This document shows, piece by piece, positions 41,649 through 51,716 of a stretch of 64,000 nucleotides of DNA (the stretch's first letter is position 1; the number at the start of each line of letters is the position of its first letter). A program made the position numbers and the translations under genes. The stretch comes from an uncultured Clostridium sp. (GTDB lineage Bacteria > Bacillota > Clostridia > Lachnospirales > Lachnospiraceae), in contig UQTA01000011.1 in the NCBI GenBank assembly GCA_900543885.1, positions 1 through 64,000 on the forward strand. The letters run 5' to 3'. The notes beneath the pieces are model-generated. The model was not told where the DNA came from, ran no database searches, and saw only the letters and a list, made by a program, of their open reading frames with translations.

Positions 41649-42425
41649 ATGATGGGCTTTTTACAGACAGGAAAAGCATTGTATGTGCTGGCAGTGATCT
41701 GCTTTGGAGGTATTTTTGTGCGGCTGATGGCCGGAAGCTTCTATAAGAAACTGATAAAAGAAAGTGCGAATATGGCACTGACCAAGAATCGTTATCTGCG
41801 CAGTTTAAAACAGAACGCAGAAGATACATACAGAATTAATATGGGTATGAATAATGCTGCTGTTTATTTACAGAGACAGTTGGGAAGCCTTAAATTTCTG
41901 GGGTTGTCCTTATCGGGACTGGAAAATCTGGCGGGTCAGCTGACACTGCTTGGTTTTCTGGCTGGCGGTGTATGTGCTTTTCTTTCTTATTGGAACCGCA
42001 GCGATAATTCTTATATTGTTCTTTATGGTGCCGCAGGCATTCTTGGGGGAATGCTTACGATTATAGCTGATTATGGTGTAAATCTGGAAGGTAAGAGAAA
42101 TCAGCTGCTGATCAGTCTTCAGGATCACCTGGAAAATGTTATGTGGCCAAGACTGGAGCGGGAAAGCGACAGCGAGCGAACCAGTGCAGCTGCGGAAGCA
42201 AAGGAACGTCGTGAAAGCGCAAATGTGCGTACCATCAGCAGAGACCGCGACCGGAGACTTTCCGGTGCAAGACGGGGAGCAGAGCAGACAGCAGCCAGTA
42301 AAGAAAATGTCCGTGAAAGTACAGTCCGGGATAAAACGGAAGACCGTTCTGCAAAAGACTGGCTGGACGATCTGAGCCCGGAGCAGAAGCGGATGTTAGG
42401 AGAGATGCTGAAAGAGTTTTTATAA
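41649..42425 (+). CDS. Conserved membrane protein of unknown function
   Basis: 259 residues, not recognised as a named family. An N-terminal TM helix (about 5-27) is followed by a short amphipathic stretch with many Asn and Leu. Two more TM helices lie at about 90-110 and 117-135 (LTLLGFLAGGVCAFLSYW, YIVLYGAAGILGGMLTIIA). The tail of about 110 residues is very rich in Arg, Glu, Ser and Asp and ends in DWLDDLSPEQKRMLGEMLKEFL. AAGGGGAG lies 8 bases before the Met at 41649; the first frame codon at 41580 has no such site. It may be a membrane scaffold. It precedes pgi but has its own spacing. Confidence 0.6.
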   Translation: MMGFLQTGKALYVLAVICFGGIFVRLMAGSFYKKLIKESANMALTKNRYLRSLKQNAEDTYRINMGMNNAAVYLQRQLGSLKFLGLSLSGLENLAGQLTLLGFLAGGVCAFLSYWNRSDNSYIVLYGAAGILGGMLTIIADYGVNLEGKRNQLLISLQDHLENVMWPRLERESDSERTSAAAEAKERRESANVRTISRDRDRRLSGARRGAEQTAASKENVRESTVRDKTEDRSAKDWLDDLSPEQKRMLGEMLKEFL

Positions 42426-42465
42426 AAGGAAGGGTAAAATGGTGCCGCCAAATTTATAACAGGTT

Positions 42466-42495
42466 ATGGCATTGATAACATAAATATGTTATACT
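42466..42495 (+). promoter_or_regulatory. Promoter of pgi
   Basis: Extended -10 TGT plus TATACT (42490-42495), with a weak -35 ATGGCA 18 bases upstream. It lies 69 bases before the start codon. Confidence 0.5.
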
Positions 42496-42563
42496 AAAAA
42501 TTAGTTGGGAAATTTTTCACAAGTATCTCACAAGTATGCAATCAGAAAAGGAGTGCGGGAATT

Positions 42564-43913
42564 ATGGGTAAGGAAGTTGTATTCGATTATTCAAAGGCCA
42601 CCGGCTTTATCTCAGCAGAAGAGATGGCTAACTTCAAAAAGACAGTTATGTCAGCAAAGGAGACTCTGCTCAGCAAAGAGGGCGCTGGAAACGACTATCT
42701 TGGCTGGATCGATCTTCCAGTTGATTATGATAAGGATGAGTTTGCAAGAATCAAAAAGGCAGCAGCAAAGATCCAGAGCGATTCTGATGTTCTGCTGGTA
42801 GTAGGAATCGGCGGTTCCTATTTAGGAGCAAGAGCAGCTATCGAATTTTTAAGCAATAGCTTTTATAATGTGCTGTCCAAAGAAGAGCGCAAGACTCCGG
42901 AGATCTATTTCGTAGGAAACAGCATCAGCAGCAAATATATTGCAGACCTTAAGAAAGTTCTGGCTGGAAAGGACTTCTCTATCAATATTATTTCCAAGTC
43001 CGGCACCACCACAGAGCCGGCTATCGCATTCCGTGTATTTAAGGAAATGCTGATCGAAAAATATGGCAAAGAAGAAGCTGCAAAGCGTATTTACGCAACC
43101 ACAGACCGTGCAAAGGGTGCTTTAAAGAATCTGGCAGACGAAGAAGGCTATGAAGAATTTGTAGTTCCGGATGATGTAGGCGGACGTTTCTCCGTTCTTA
43201 CTGCAGTAGGTCTGCTTCCGATCGCTGTATGCGGTGCTGATATTGACAAGCTGATGGAAGGTGCTGCTTCTGGCCGTAAGAAAGCACTGGAAACTCCTTA
43301 CGAAGAAAACCCGGCTCTTCTGTATGCTGCAGTCCGCAATATTCTGCTGCGCAAGGGCAAAGCAGTAGAGATCGTAGCAAATTATGAGCCAAGTCTTCAT
43401 TATGTATCTGAGTGGTGGAAGCAGCTGTTTGGCGAAAGCGAAGGAAAGGATCAGAGAGGTATTTTCCCTGCAGCTGTAGACCTGACAACAGATCTGCATT
43501 CCATGGGACAGTTCATCCAGGACGGCGCACGCATCATGTTTGAAACTGTGATCAATGTAGAGGAATCTCCGGAAGAGATCGTATTAAAGAAAGAGGATGT
43601 AGATACTGACGGTATGAACTATCTTGCCGGAAAGACCGTAGATTTCGTAAATAAGAGTGCTATGAACGGAACCATTCTGGCTCATACCGACGGAAACGTA
43701 CCAAACCTGATGGTAAAGGTACCAGAGCAGAATGAATTCTATTTAGGTGAATTATTCTACTTCTTTGAGTTTGCCTGCGGCGTAAGCGGCTATATTTTAG
43801 GAATCAATCCATTTAACCAGCCAGGCGTAGAAAGCTACAAGAAGAACATGTTTGCTCTCCTTGGAAAACCAGGCTATGAGGCTCAGAGAGAAGAACTGTT
43901 AAAGAGACTGTAG
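42564..43913 (+). CDS. pgi: Glucose-6-phosphate isomerase
   Basis: 449 residues, the short bacterial type. [19 protein letters not shown], the signature [40 protein letters not shown], and [18 protein letters not shown] with the catalytic Glu. A His is present in [10 protein letters not shown]. It interconverts glucose-6-P and fructose-6-P. AAGGAGTG precedes the start, and a terminator follows at 43976. Single gene. Confidence 0.97.
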   Translation: MGKEVVFDYSKATGFISAEEMANFKKTVMSAKETLLSKEGAGNDYLGWIDLPVDYDKDEFARIKKAAAKIQSDSDVLLVVGIGGSYLGARAAIEFLSNSFYNVLSKEERKTPEIYFVGNSISSKYIADLKKVLAGKDFSINIISKSGTTTEPAIAFRVFKEMLIEKYGKEEAAKRIYATTDRAKGALKNLADEEGYEEFVVPDDVGGRFSVLTAVGLLPIAVCGADIDKLMEGAASGRKKALETPYEENPALLYAAVRNILLRKGKAVEIVANYEPSLHYVSEWWKQLFGESEGKDQRGIFPAAVDLTTDLHSMGQFIQDGARIMFETVINVEESPEEIVLKKEDVDTDGMNYLAGKTVDFVNKSAMNGTILAHTDGNVPNLMVKVPEQNEFYLGELFYFFEFACGVSGYILGINPFNQPGVESYKKNMFALLGKPGYEAQREELLKRL

Positions 43914-43975
43914 ACCTGATTGTAAAACAGTTTTACTGTTTTCACAGGAGATAGTAAGGATCCATTCGTTATGAA

Positions 43976-44008
43976 AAGGGGCTGCTTTTAATAAGCAGTC
44001 TCTTTTTT
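43976..44008 (+). terminator. Terminator after pgi
   Basis: GGGGCTGCTT and AAGCAGTCTC (with G-U pairs) around TTAAT, followed by TTTTTT. Confidence 0.75.
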
Positions 44009-44126
44009 CATACCAATTTGTATGAAATGTTGCGATACATCGGACATTTAGGCTAGACGGAATCTCATTCCAATGGTAGAATGGGGCTTAGGTTATGTTT
44101 TGAAACTGAAAGGAGATAAAAAGAAA

Positions 44127-46112
44127 ATGAGTACGATCGAAACAAAGACAGCGAACGCCATTCGGGTATTATCTGCTGACGCTATCCAGAAAGCAAAATC
44201 CGGCCATCCAGGACTTCCTTTAGGATGTGCTTCTGCAGCATATGAATTATGGGCAAATCATATGAGACACAATCCTGCAGATCCAAAGTGGGAGGACAGA
44301 GACCGCTTTATCCTTTCCGGCGGACATGGCTCTATGCTGCTGTATTCATTATTTCATTTATTTGGATACGGAAACTTATCCATGGAAGATTTAAAGAACT
44401 TCCGTCAGGTTGGTTCCTTAACTCCAGGACATCCTGAGTATGGCCACACTGTAGGCGTGGAAGCAACTACCGGACCTTTGGGACAGGGAATGGGCATGGC
44501 TGTAGGTATGGCTATGGCAGAGGCTCACTTAGCTTCTGTATTCAATAAAGACGATATTAAGATCGTGGATCATTACACCTATGTACTGGGCGGAGATGGC
44601 TGTATGATGGAAGGTCTTTCCTCTGAGGCGTTTTCCTTAGCAGGTACCTTAGGACTTGGAAAGCTGATCGTTCTCTATGATTCCAACAATATTTCCATTG
44701 AAGGAAATACCGATATCGCATTTACAGAAGATACTGCAAAGCGTTTTGAATCCTATGGATTTGGTGTATTCCAGGTAGAAGACGGAAATGATTTTGCAGC
44801 TATCGGTGCAGCGATTGAAGCAGCTAAGGCTGATACCGAAAAGCCTTCTCTGATCGTTCTTCACACTCAGATCGGATACGGCTGCCCGGCTAAGCAGGGC
44901 AAGGCATCTGCTCACGGCGAACCTTTAGGAGAAGAAAATATCATTGCCATGAAGGAAAACTTAGGCTGGGAGAGCATGGAGCCATTCTATGTACCTCAGG
45001 ATGTATATGACCATATGGCAAAGGTAAAAGAAAGCTTAAAAGCACCGGAAGAAGACTGGAATGCAAGATTTGCGGCTTACTGTGAGAAGTATCCGGAAAT
45101 GAAGGAACTTTGGGATCAGTATCATGACAAAGACCTTCCTAAGAAACTTTGGGATAACGAAGAATTCTGGTCCTATGAGGACAAGCCTCAGGCTACCAGA
45201 AATCTGTCCGGAGAGCTGTTAAATAAGATCAATAAGGTAGTTCCGAACCTGTTTGGTGGTTCCGCTGACCTGGCTCCTTCTAACAAGACGAATTTAAAGG
45301 GTGAAGGTGACTTCTCCAAGGCTGATTATTCTGGAAAGAATCTGCACTTTGGCGTAAGAGAGCAGGCAATGACTGCCATTGGCAATGGTCTGGCTCTTCA
45401 CGGCGGTGTGATCCCATATGTAGCAACTTTCTTCGTATTCAGTGATTACATGAAGCCTGTTGCAAGACTTTCCTCTCTGATGAAGGTGCCGCTGATCTAT
45501 GTTTTAACTCATGACAGCATCGGTGTAGGCGAAGACGGACCGACCCATGAGCCAATCGAGCAGTTAGCTATGCTGCGTGCACAGCCTAACTTCCATGTAT
45601 TCCGTCCGGCAGATGCAAAAGAGACTGCTGCAGCATGGTACAGTGCAATCACCTCTGAAAGTACACCTACTGCTCTGGTACTGACCAGACAGAACCTGCC
45701 TCAGTTAGCAGGAACCGGCCGTGATGCATTAAAGGGCGCGTATATTGTAGCTGATTCTGCAAAGGAAACTCCGGATGCCATCATCATTGCTACCGGCTCA
45801 GAGTTAAGCCTGGCAGTAGAGGCAAAGGAAATACTGTTAAAGGATGGAATGGATGTCCGCGTTGTATCTATGCCATGTATGGACCTGTTTGAAGAGCAGA
45901 GCGCAGAATACAAAGAGTCTGTTCTTCCAAAGGCTGTAAGAAAGAGAGTTGCAGTAGAAGCACTTTCCGATTTTGGCTGGGGACGTTATGTAGGACTTGA
46001 TGGTGCGGTTGTATCAATGGAAGGTTTTGGTGCTTCCGGTCCTGCAGCACAGCTGTTTGAAAAATTTGGATTTACAGCAGAACGTGTTGCCAATACAGTA
46101 AAGGCTCTGTAA
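44127..46112 (+). CDS. tkt: Transketolase
   Basis: 661 residues. The opening is [26 protein letters not shown] with His for [36 protein letters not shown] and the TPP/metal motif [18 protein letters not shown] with LIVLYDSN come next, then [15 protein letters not shown] with the catalytic Glu, and [20 protein letters not shown]. It moves two-carbon units between sugar phosphates in the non-oxidative pentose phosphate pathway. AAGGAGA is about 10 bases before 44127; the longer frame from 44073 lacks a better site. Single gene. Confidence 0.97.
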   Translation: MSTIETKTANAIRVLSADAIQKAKSGHPGLPLGCASAAYELWANHMRHNPADPKWEDRDRFILSGGHGSMLLYSLFHLFGYGNLSMEDLKNFRQVGSLTPGHPEYGHTVGVEATTGPLGQGMGMAVGMAMAEAHLASVFNKDDIKIVDHYTYVLGGDGCMMEGLSSEAFSLAGTLGLGKLIVLYDSNNISIEGNTDIAFTEDTAKRFESYGFGVFQVEDGNDFAAIGAAIEAAKADTEKPSLIVLHTQIGYGCPAKQGKASAHGEPLGEENIIAMKENLGWESMEPFYVPQDVYDHMAKVKESLKAPEEDWNARFAAYCEKYPEMKELWDQYHDKDLPKKLWDNEEFWSYEDKPQATRNLSGELLNKINKVVPNLFGGSADLAPSNKTNLKGEGDFSKADYSGKNLHFGVREQAMTAIGNGLALHGGVIPYVATFFVFSDYMKPVARLSSLMKVPLIYVLTHDSIGVGEDGPTHEPIEQLAMLRAQPNFHVFRPADAKETAAAWYSAITSESTPTALVLTRQNLPQLAGTGRDALKGAYIVADSAKETPDAIIIATGSELSLAVEAKEILLKDGMDVRVVSMPCMDLFEEQSAEYKESVLPKAVRKRVAVEALSDFGWGRYVGLDGAVVSMEGFGASGPAAQLFEKFGFTAERVANTVKAL

Positions 46113-46115
46113 GAT

Positions 46116-46167
46116 AAAAACACCCTGGTGACTGCCTGAAAAAGGTAGTCTCTAGGGTGTTTTTTAT
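46116..46167 (+). terminator. Terminator after tkt
   Basis: AAAACACCCT..GACTGCCT pairs with AGGTAGTC..AGGGTGTTTT, followed by TTTT. A long stem with one small internal loop. Confidence 0.85.
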
Positions 46168-46205
46168 TGCAATGTGTGTCTGCAAATGTGCCAATGGCTC
46201 AGCCT

Positions 46206-46472
46206 TTATTCTTCAATCACCTGAATCTCCAGGTAATCAAAATCCACAGTTTCAATAAAATTATCCTGGGTAAACCGGGCTTTGTCGTGATATTTAAAAT
46301 CCTGTATTGTAGATTCCAGCCACATGGGCTTTTCAAGGTCAAATGCATAGCAGATCTCATCTAAACAGTTAAAAACCATCTGTGTTCTGGAAATCGAATA
46401 GTCACCGCAGCAGGCTACTATATCTTTCACCAGATGGTTGTCCTTCATAATCTTTCCCCACATCCGAAACAT
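46206..46472 (-). CDS. Small conserved hypothetical protein
   Basis: 88 residues, soluble and slightly acidic. Blocks that look conserved in Lachnospiraceae hypotheticals are WGKIMKDNHL near the start, a MVFNCLDEICYAFDLEKPMWL core and a KARFTQDNFIETVDFDYLEIQVIEE tail. No known domain is recognised. The start could be either Met of MFRMWGK; a GGAAAA stretch lies upstream but no strong site. It is convergent with tkt and stands alone. Confidence 0.65.
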   Translation of the reverse strand: MFRMWGKIMKDNHLVKDIVACCGDYSISRTQMVFNCLDEICYAFDLEKPMWLESTIQDFKYHDKARFTQDNFIETVDFDYLEIQVIEE

Positions 46473-46665
46473 GTATTTTCCAGCCTTTCTTTTTGTTAAG
46501 TGTTACATGTCAGTATAGCATATACTGATGAGATATGTACAGAAGGGAAACATATCTTATCTGTACATAAAAGTTAAAATGATGTTGAGACCGGACGTAC
46601 GACAAGATATATTAAGGTGTAAATTTTTGGTATAGAAAATAGATTGATAAGCATACTAATTTATG

Positions 46666-46718
46666 GTATATTTTTATTCAAATGTATTTTATTAAAAATG
46701 ATTTGAATAAAAATATAC
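46666..46718. repeat. 18-bp perfect inverted repeat upstream of the DUF234 ATPase gene
   Basis: GTATATTTTTATTCAAAT (46666-46683) and its exact complement (46701-46718) are separated by 17 bases. It ends 24 bases before the ATPase start codon, covering the promoter or leader region. It could be an operator for a dimeric regulator or a hairpin in the mRNA leader. Confidence 0.75.
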
Positions 46719-46742
46719 TGAATAAACTTGGAGATGACAAGA

Positions 46743-48161
46743 ATGTTTGTAGGAAGAGAAAAAGAATTAGTATCTTTAAAGGAATTTTATGAAAAAGATG
46801 GAATCGGAATGACCGTTATATATGGACGTAGACGTATTGGAAAGTCTACACTTATTACAGAATTTATCAAAGATAAGAAGTGTATTTTTTATACAGCTAC
46901 AAAAGTTGGAAAAACCAGGAATTTAGAACTGTTTTCAAAACAGGTAGTCGATTTGTTTATGCCAGGAGTGGAGAATATCCACTTTGGTACGATAGAGGCA
47001 GTTTTTGACTTTATTACCAGGAATATTGGAAATGAGAAGATTATACTTGTTATTGATGAGCTGCCATATTGGGCTGAAAAAGATGATGCTCTTTTATCTA
47101 TTTTGCAGAAATATATTGACAGGGATTGGAATGATAAAAATCTTAAAGTGATCTTATGTGGTTCTGCACTCAGCTTTATGGAGAAAAAAGTACTCAGTGA
47201 AAAGAGTCCTTTGTTTGGAAGACGTGATTCACAGATTAAATTGGAAGCATTCAATTATTTAGATGCAGCAAAATTTGTCCCGGATTATTCCAATGAGGAT
47301 AAGGCAATTTGTTATGGGATTACTGGTGGCGTTGCAAAGTATCTTTCAATGATTGATCCTAAAAAAAGCATTGATGAGAATATCGTAAGGTTATTCTTTA
47401 GAACAGATGGATATTTATATGATGAAACAAGGAATCTTCTGACTCAGGAATTTTCGGATATATCACTTGTAAATAATATTGTGGAGCAGATAGCATTCGG
47501 CGAAAATACGCTTAATACGATTGCAGGAAAAATTGGAGAAAAAGAACCAACAGTATTATATTCGTTAGATAAATTAATGAATGTTGGTCTGGTTGAAAAG
47601 AAAAAGTGTATTACAGATGAGAAAAATAAGAAGAAGACACAGTACGTTTTAAGAGATTATATGTTCAAATTCTGGTATGAGTTTATTCCAAAGGCTACCA
47701 GCGTGATCGAGATGGGTCAGGGAGAGATTTATTATCAGAAAATAGTTAAGCCTGTTTTGCATTCTTTTATGGGTTCTGTATTCGAGGAAATGTGCAGATA
47801 TTATACCCTGATGAAGGGAATAACGGGTGAGTATGGCTGCTTTATTACCTCTGTAGGTACATGGTGGGGAGTAGAAAATATCACAGATAAGAATGGAGAT
47901 ATGAGGGCGCAATCTGCGGATATTGATGTTGTGGCTTTGTCTGAAATAGATAAAAAGGCTGTTATTGGAGAATGTAAATTTAAGAATGAGAAGATTGATA
48001 AAGGTATCTATGAAACTTTGATCAGAAGAGGAAGGCTTATTGTCGGTAAATATAAGATTTCAAAGTATATTTTCTTTTCATTATCGGGATATACAGAGTG
48101 GTTTGAAGCATTATCAGAAGAGGATGTATTGTTGCTTACATTAGATTCGCTTTATGAATAA
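46743..48161 (+). CDS. AAA ATPase with C-terminal DUF234 (nuclease-like) domain
   Basis: 472 residues. FVGREKELVSLKEFYE is the usual opening of this family. P-loop VIYGRRRIGKST, Walker B ILVIDELPYW and sensor LCGSALSFM follow, then a winged-helix part (LNTIAGKIGEKEPTVLYSLDKLMNVGLV). The C-terminal DUF234 region contains ADIDVVALSEIDKKAVIGECKFKN, a PD-(D/E)XK-like D..ExK pattern. These proteins are common, often mobile, and of unclear role (possible defence or toxin-like function). The Met at 46743 is preferred because GGAG sits 8 bases upstream. Codon use is more AT-rich than the neighbours, suggesting transfer. Single. Confidence 0.85.
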   Translation: MFVGREKELVSLKEFYEKDGIGMTVIYGRRRIGKSTLITEFIKDKKCIFYTATKVGKTRNLELFSKQVVDLFMPGVENIHFGTIEAVFDFITRNIGNEKIILVIDELPYWAEKDDALLSILQKYIDRDWNDKNLKVILCGSALSFMEKKVLSEKSPLFGRRDSQIKLEAFNYLDAAKFVPDYSNEDKAICYGITGGVAKYLSMIDPKKSIDENIVRLFFRTDGYLYDETRNLLTQEFSDISLVNNIVEQIAFGENTLNTIAGKIGEKEPTVLYSLDKLMNVGLVEKKKCITDEKNKKKTQYVLRDYMFKFWYEFIPKATSVIEMGQGEIYYQKIVKPVLHSFMGSVFEEMCRYYTLMKGITGEYGCFITSVGTWWGVENITDKNGDMRAQSADIDVVALSEIDKKAVIGECKFKNEKIDKGIYETLIRRGRLIVGKYKISKYIFFSLSGYTEWFEALSEEDVLLLTLDSLYE

Positions 48162-48343
48162 AAAGATAATGCTAAATTACATTTGAAGAAATCAGCATTT
48201 GAGTAGAAGCGTGGAAAAAATTCACAAAAAAGATCAGTTCCATTTTATAAATAAACCATCCCTTGCCCTGTTACGGGTTTTGTAGTAAGCTATAAATAAT
48301 GACAAAATCCCCCGAAATTCGGGCGGCGAGGAGGTACTGGGCG

Positions 48344-49450
48344 GTGGAGCAGGCTATTACTGATTATGTAAGATTTTTGGCAGATGCCAGGGATGCAGTG
48401 TATCGTCTGAATAATGATCAGGCGACAGCAAAGCAGTTAAAAGAACAAGGGGAGCGTCAGGAAAAAGAACTGACAGCTGCAAAAAAAACAGTGACAGATT
48501 CGGTGAACCAGACTATAAAAAAGCGGCGCAATGAGATCGATTCAAGTTATGATAAAGAGATAGCAAAAGGCCAGGAACGACTGAAAAAAGCCAGAAACCA
48601 GCGTGAAAAAGCCAAAAATAAAGGAATGAAGGAACGGATCGCAGAAGAGACCAGCCAGCTGAGAGAGCATAACCGTGACCTGCAGGTACAGATGAAGACT
48701 ATGTTCCAGAAAGACAAGGTTCCTGCATTTTGCCGTACTACATTTTATTATTCCCTGTATTATGCAAGAGGGCTTAAGGAACGGCTGATCGGTTTTATTA
48801 CTTTTCTGATCTGCTTTTTAGTGCTTCCATGCGGTATCTATTTCCTGCTTCCGGACCGGAAGATATGGTATCTGGTGCTGGTTTATTTTGCAGATATCAT
48901 CATTTTTGGCGGCCTGTATGTGACCATTGGAAACAGAAGCCGGTCCCGTTACCATGATGCCTTAAAACAGGGACGGGAGATCCGAAACCTGTTAAATTCC
49001 AATGAAAAGAAGATCAAAGTTATTACACACAGCATTGAAAAAGACGGAAATGAAGACATCTATGATCTGGAAAAATACGATGATGAGATCGCCTGTGCAC
49101 AGCAGGAGCTTTCTGATATAGCCGCAAAGAAAAAAGATGCGATCAGCAGCTTTGAAAATGTGACAAAAAATATTATTGCTGATGAGATCGAAGGCAGCCA
49201 CAAAGCGGAGATCGAAGAAAAAGAGCAGAAATTAAAAGAAGTAAATAATAACCTGGCAGAATTGGAAAACAGCATCCGTCAGCAGAATATCCATATTACA
49301 GACACTTATGGACCATATCTTGGAAAAGAGTATCTGAATACAGAAAAGCTCATGGAACTGTCAAGGCTTATCCAGGCAGGAACAGTATCTAATATTACTG
49401 AGGCTATTGAAATGGATAAAAACAGAGAGAGAAAGACAGAAAAAAATTAG
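48344..49450 (+). CDS. Coiled-coil membrane protein of unknown function
   Basis: 368 residues. An N-terminal charged coiled coil (to about residue 125) is followed by two TM helices (about 150-205: LIGFITFLICFLVLPCGIYFLL and IWYLVLVYFADIIIFGGLYV), then a long second coiled coil. The C-terminus ends in an Arg/Glu/Lys-rich tail. No known domain recognised. The GTG at 48344 is chosen because GAGGAGGT lies 8 bases upstream; a Met at 48299 has no site and precedes a CCCGAAATTCGGG hairpin. It sits 38 bp before the response-regulator gene, and co-transcription is likely. Confidence 0.6.
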   Translation: MEQAITDYVRFLADARDAVYRLNNDQATAKQLKEQGERQEKELTAAKKTVTDSVNQTIKKRRNEIDSSYDKEIAKGQERLKKARNQREKAKNKGMKERIAEETSQLREHNRDLQVQMKTMFQKDKVPAFCRTTFYYSLYYARGLKERLIGFITFLICFLVLPCGIYFLLPDRKIWYLVLVYFADIIIFGGLYVTIGNRSRSRYHDALKQGREIRNLLNSNEKKIKVITHSIEKDGNEDIYDLEKYDDEIACAQQELSDIAAKKKDAISSFENVTKNIIADEIEGSHKAEIEEKEQKLKEVNNNLAELENSIRQQNIHITDTYGPYLGKEYLNTEKLMELSRLIQAGTVSNITEAIEMDKNRERKTEKN

Positions 49451-49488
49451 AAAATGGATAGAAAAATCCGATAATACGGGGGGACGAT

Positions 49489-50061
49489 ATGTATAGAGTA
49501 GTGATCGCAGATGACGAGGTGCTGATCCGAATGTATATTCGTGAAATTTTAGAAAATAATGGTTATGAAGTAGTAGGTGAAGCAGAAGACGGTTTGGATG
49601 CGATTGCAGTATGCAGACAGAAAAAGCCGGATTTTGTTATTATGGACATTAATATGCCGGTGATGACTGGTCTGGAAGCAACGAAGGTGATCAATGAGGA
49701 CAAGCTGGCCGGATTTGTTATTATTCTGACGGCTTATCGTGACAAAGAAATTACAGATCAGGCAGTAAATACGGATGTAATGGGGTATATAGTAAAGCCG
49801 GTAGATGAAGATACACTGATACCATCAGTAAAAATCGCTATCCATAACTATAATCAGAGAGAGATTATGGCAAAGGAGTTTCATAAGACACAGGAAGCTT
49901 TAGATGACCGAAAGTATTTAGACCGGGCAAAGGGGCTGGTGATGGAGCGGAAAAAAATGTCTGAAAAAGAAGCATATACCTATATCCGAAGTCTGTCCAT
50001 GGATAAGGGGATTTCCATGACTGAACTGTCAAAAATGCTTTTAAAAGCATATGAGGGCTGA
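49489..50061 (+). CDS. ANTAR-domain response regulator (EutV-like antiterminator)
   Basis: 190 residues. REC domain: VVIADDEVLIR (acidic pocket), phospho-Asp D53 in VIMDINMP, Thr in ILTAYRD and Lys in YIVKPV. The C-terminal ANTAR RNA-binding domain (about 128-186) contains RAKGLVMERKKMSEKEAYTYIRSLSMDKGIS. When phosphorylated, such proteins bind paired hexaloop hairpins and block terminators. A matching site lies at 51636-51716 in front of the permease genes. The kinase gene starts 22 bases downstream. GGGGGGAC precedes the start. Confidence 0.92.
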   Translation: MYRVVIADDEVLIRMYIREILENNGYEVVGEAEDGLDAIAVCRQKKPDFVIMDINMPVMTGLEATKVINEDKLAGFVIILTAYRDKEITDQAVNTDVMGYIVKPVDEDTLIPSVKIAIHNYNQREIMAKEFHKTQEALDDRKYLDRAKGLVMERKKMSEKEAYTYIRSLSMDKGISMTELSKMLLKAYEG

Positions 50062-50083
50062 TAAAAAAACAAAGAGGGCATTT

Positions 50084-51541
50084 ATGGAACAGAAGAAAAA
50101 TAAGCTTCTTAATGATATGATACAAAATGATACAGACAGAAAAATGGTGCAGTTGGTAGAAGAGGCAACGAATCTTAGCTGCGGGGATATCTGTATCCTT
50201 TTAGAGGTAGCCCATTCCCTTCCTTTTGTAGGAAATCTGGAAGGCGGAGATACGTATATCAATGTGCTTACAAGAGAAAAAGAATCTATGGTTATTGCCC
50301 AGTACAGACATCCCAGCTATGATCTGTATAAACGTAGTATCATGGGGGAGATTGAACGCAGGGAAGATGAACCGGCTGTGTACCGGGCATTGGAAGAAGG
50401 TATTTCCGGCCGCGGTCTGATCGGCATCATTGATGAAGGAAGGATTGTGGTACGCCACACAGTAAGTCCGGTACTTAACAATGAGGGAAAGATCATTGGA
50501 GCCCTGACATATGAGTATCCCAATGCAAGTAATAATACAGAGTCCATCCGTATTGTTAATAAAGAAGGAAATCCGGATCATTTTAACCGGCAGTTGGGAA
50601 AAGCCAGTGCTTATCTTCAGGATGCGATCCTTCTTTATGATACAGATGGAATATGTACATTTGCCAATCTAAAGGCAGAGGTGTTATATCAGGATAAGGG
50701 TTTTGAATTACCTCTTGTGGGGCGTAGCTGCAGGGAATTGCATATTACAGACTGGTGCTGGACAGATCTTATGGAAAATCGGGGTGTGATACGAAGAGAG
50801 TTATGTACACCTAATTTTATTATGGATGCGGTCATTAGTGGTATCTGGGAAAAAGGAGTTTTTCAGGGAGCTGCCATTATTTTCAGAGATAAGACAATGG
50901 TGCATCAGATGGAGGATGAGATCGCTTATCGTGTGGCATTGATCCATGAGGTGCACCACAGAGTTAAAAATAATCTGCAGACCATTATCAGTCTGATCGG
51001 ACTAGAAGCAGTTAATACAAAAGATGAAAAGGTAAAAGCCTTTGCAAGGACCATTACCAGTCATGTGCGCAGCATGAATATCACCTATGATCTGCTGTCT
51101 CATACAGGAAGTGAAAATGTGGAATTAAAGGCTCTGATATCCCGTATTACAGATGTTTTGATGGAAAACAACTGTTTGAAAGAAGAATGTGCTGTTTCTA
51201 CAGAAATTGAAGGTGAAGATGTAATACTAACAGAGACAACAGCGTCTACAGTGGCATTGATCGTTAATGAACTGGTACAGAACAGTTTAAAATATGCATT
51301 TAAAGACCGGAAACAGGGGAAAATCCAGATGAAGATTGAAAAGGGGGCCACCTACTCCTGGGTAACAGTAAAAGATGATGGATGCGGATTTGATAACAAG
51401 AAAGTTTCAAGATCCAGCAGCGGATTAGGGCTGCGGCTTATCGGCAGCCTAGTACAGTCCAGTCTGAAAGGGGAATTGTTTATAGAAACAGGGGAAAGTG
51501 GAACTGGTGTGAGGTTCTCCTTCTTGACACCGGAGCAGTAA
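50084..51541 (+). CDS. Sensor histidine kinase (EutW-like, HisKA_2 type)
   Basis: 485 residues. The N-terminal part (about 20-160) is GAF-like/histidine-kinase-associated, and a PAS-like segment lies at about 190-290 (YLQDAILLYDTDGICTFANLKAEVLYQ). HisKA_2 has the phospho-His in HEVHHRVKNNLQTIISLIGLEA, and the ATPase has VNELVQNSLKYAF and DDGCGFD with SSGLGLRLIGSLV. No TM helices, so a cytoplasmic sensor, as in EutW. The Met at 50084 has GAGGG 5 bases upstream. Phosphodonor for the adjacent ANTAR regulator; no eut genes are visible, so the signal is unknown. Confidence 0.9.
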   Translation: MEQKKNKLLNDMIQNDTDRKMVQLVEEATNLSCGDICILLEVAHSLPFVGNLEGGDTYINVLTREKESMVIAQYRHPSYDLYKRSIMGEIERREDEPAVYRALEEGISGRGLIGIIDEGRIVVRHTVSPVLNNEGKIIGALTYEYPNASNNTESIRIVNKEGNPDHFNRQLGKASAYLQDAILLYDTDGICTFANLKAEVLYQDKGFELPLVGRSCRELHITDWCWTDLMENRGVIRRELCTPNFIMDAVISGIWEKGVFQGAAIIFRDKTMVHQMEDEIAYRVALIHEVHHRVKNNLQTIISLIGLEAVNTKDEKVKAFARTITSHVRSMNITYDLLSHTGSENVELKALISRITDVLMENNCLKEECAVSTEIEGEDVILTETTASTVALIVNELVQNSLKYAFKDRKQGKIQMKIEKGATYSWVTVKDDGCGFDNKKVSRSSSGLGLRLIGSLVQSSLKGELFIETGESGTGVRFSFLTPEQ

Positions 51542-51558
51542 AAAAAATTGTTAAACTA

Positions 51559-51587
51559 TTGACAAGATGGTTTATGTGTGTTATGAT
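51559..51587 (+). promoter_or_regulatory. Promoter of the ANTAR leader and permease operon
   Basis: TTGACA (51559-51564), a 17-base spacer, then TATGAT (51582-51587). Near-consensus; the leader RNA begins a few bases downstream. Confidence 0.8.
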
Positions 51588-51635
51588 GTAGACACTTAAA
51601 GCGATATCTCTTTAACACTGAAAATTCAATTAAAC

Positions 51636-51716
51636 CTGATATGCAACGGCGTATATCAGCACCACAGAAAGGCATTGAAGCCCAGAAACTTTTTACGGAG
51701 TTTTTGGGCTTTTTTA
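51636..51716 (+). promoter_or_regulatory. ANTAR two-hairpin antiterminator RNA
   Basis: P1 is a 9-bp stem (CTGATATGC with GTATATCAG) around the hexaloop AACGGC. P2 is GGC/GCC around ATTGAA. Both loops have A at position 1 and G at position 4, the ANTAR recognition signature. The 3' strand of P2 (51680-51682) is also the start of the terminator stem, so P2 binding excludes the terminator. This is the likely target of the regulator at 49489-50061. From 51717 to 51854 there are further hairpins (CCGGCGG with CTGCCGG; AGACC with GGTCT), not matched to any named riboswitch. Confidence 0.85.
51679..51716 (+). terminator. Terminator controlled by the ANTAR leader
   Basis: AGCCCAGAAACT pairs with AGTTTTTGGGCT (one mismatch) around an 8-base loop, followed by TTTTTT, 139 bp before the permease start. 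Confidence 0.85.

Noticed and set aside
48299..48343. Upstream Met (48299) as start of the coiled-coil protein
   Set aside because: No ribosome binding site and a CCCGAAATTCGGG hairpin right after it; the GTG at 48344 has GAGGAGGT at good spacing.
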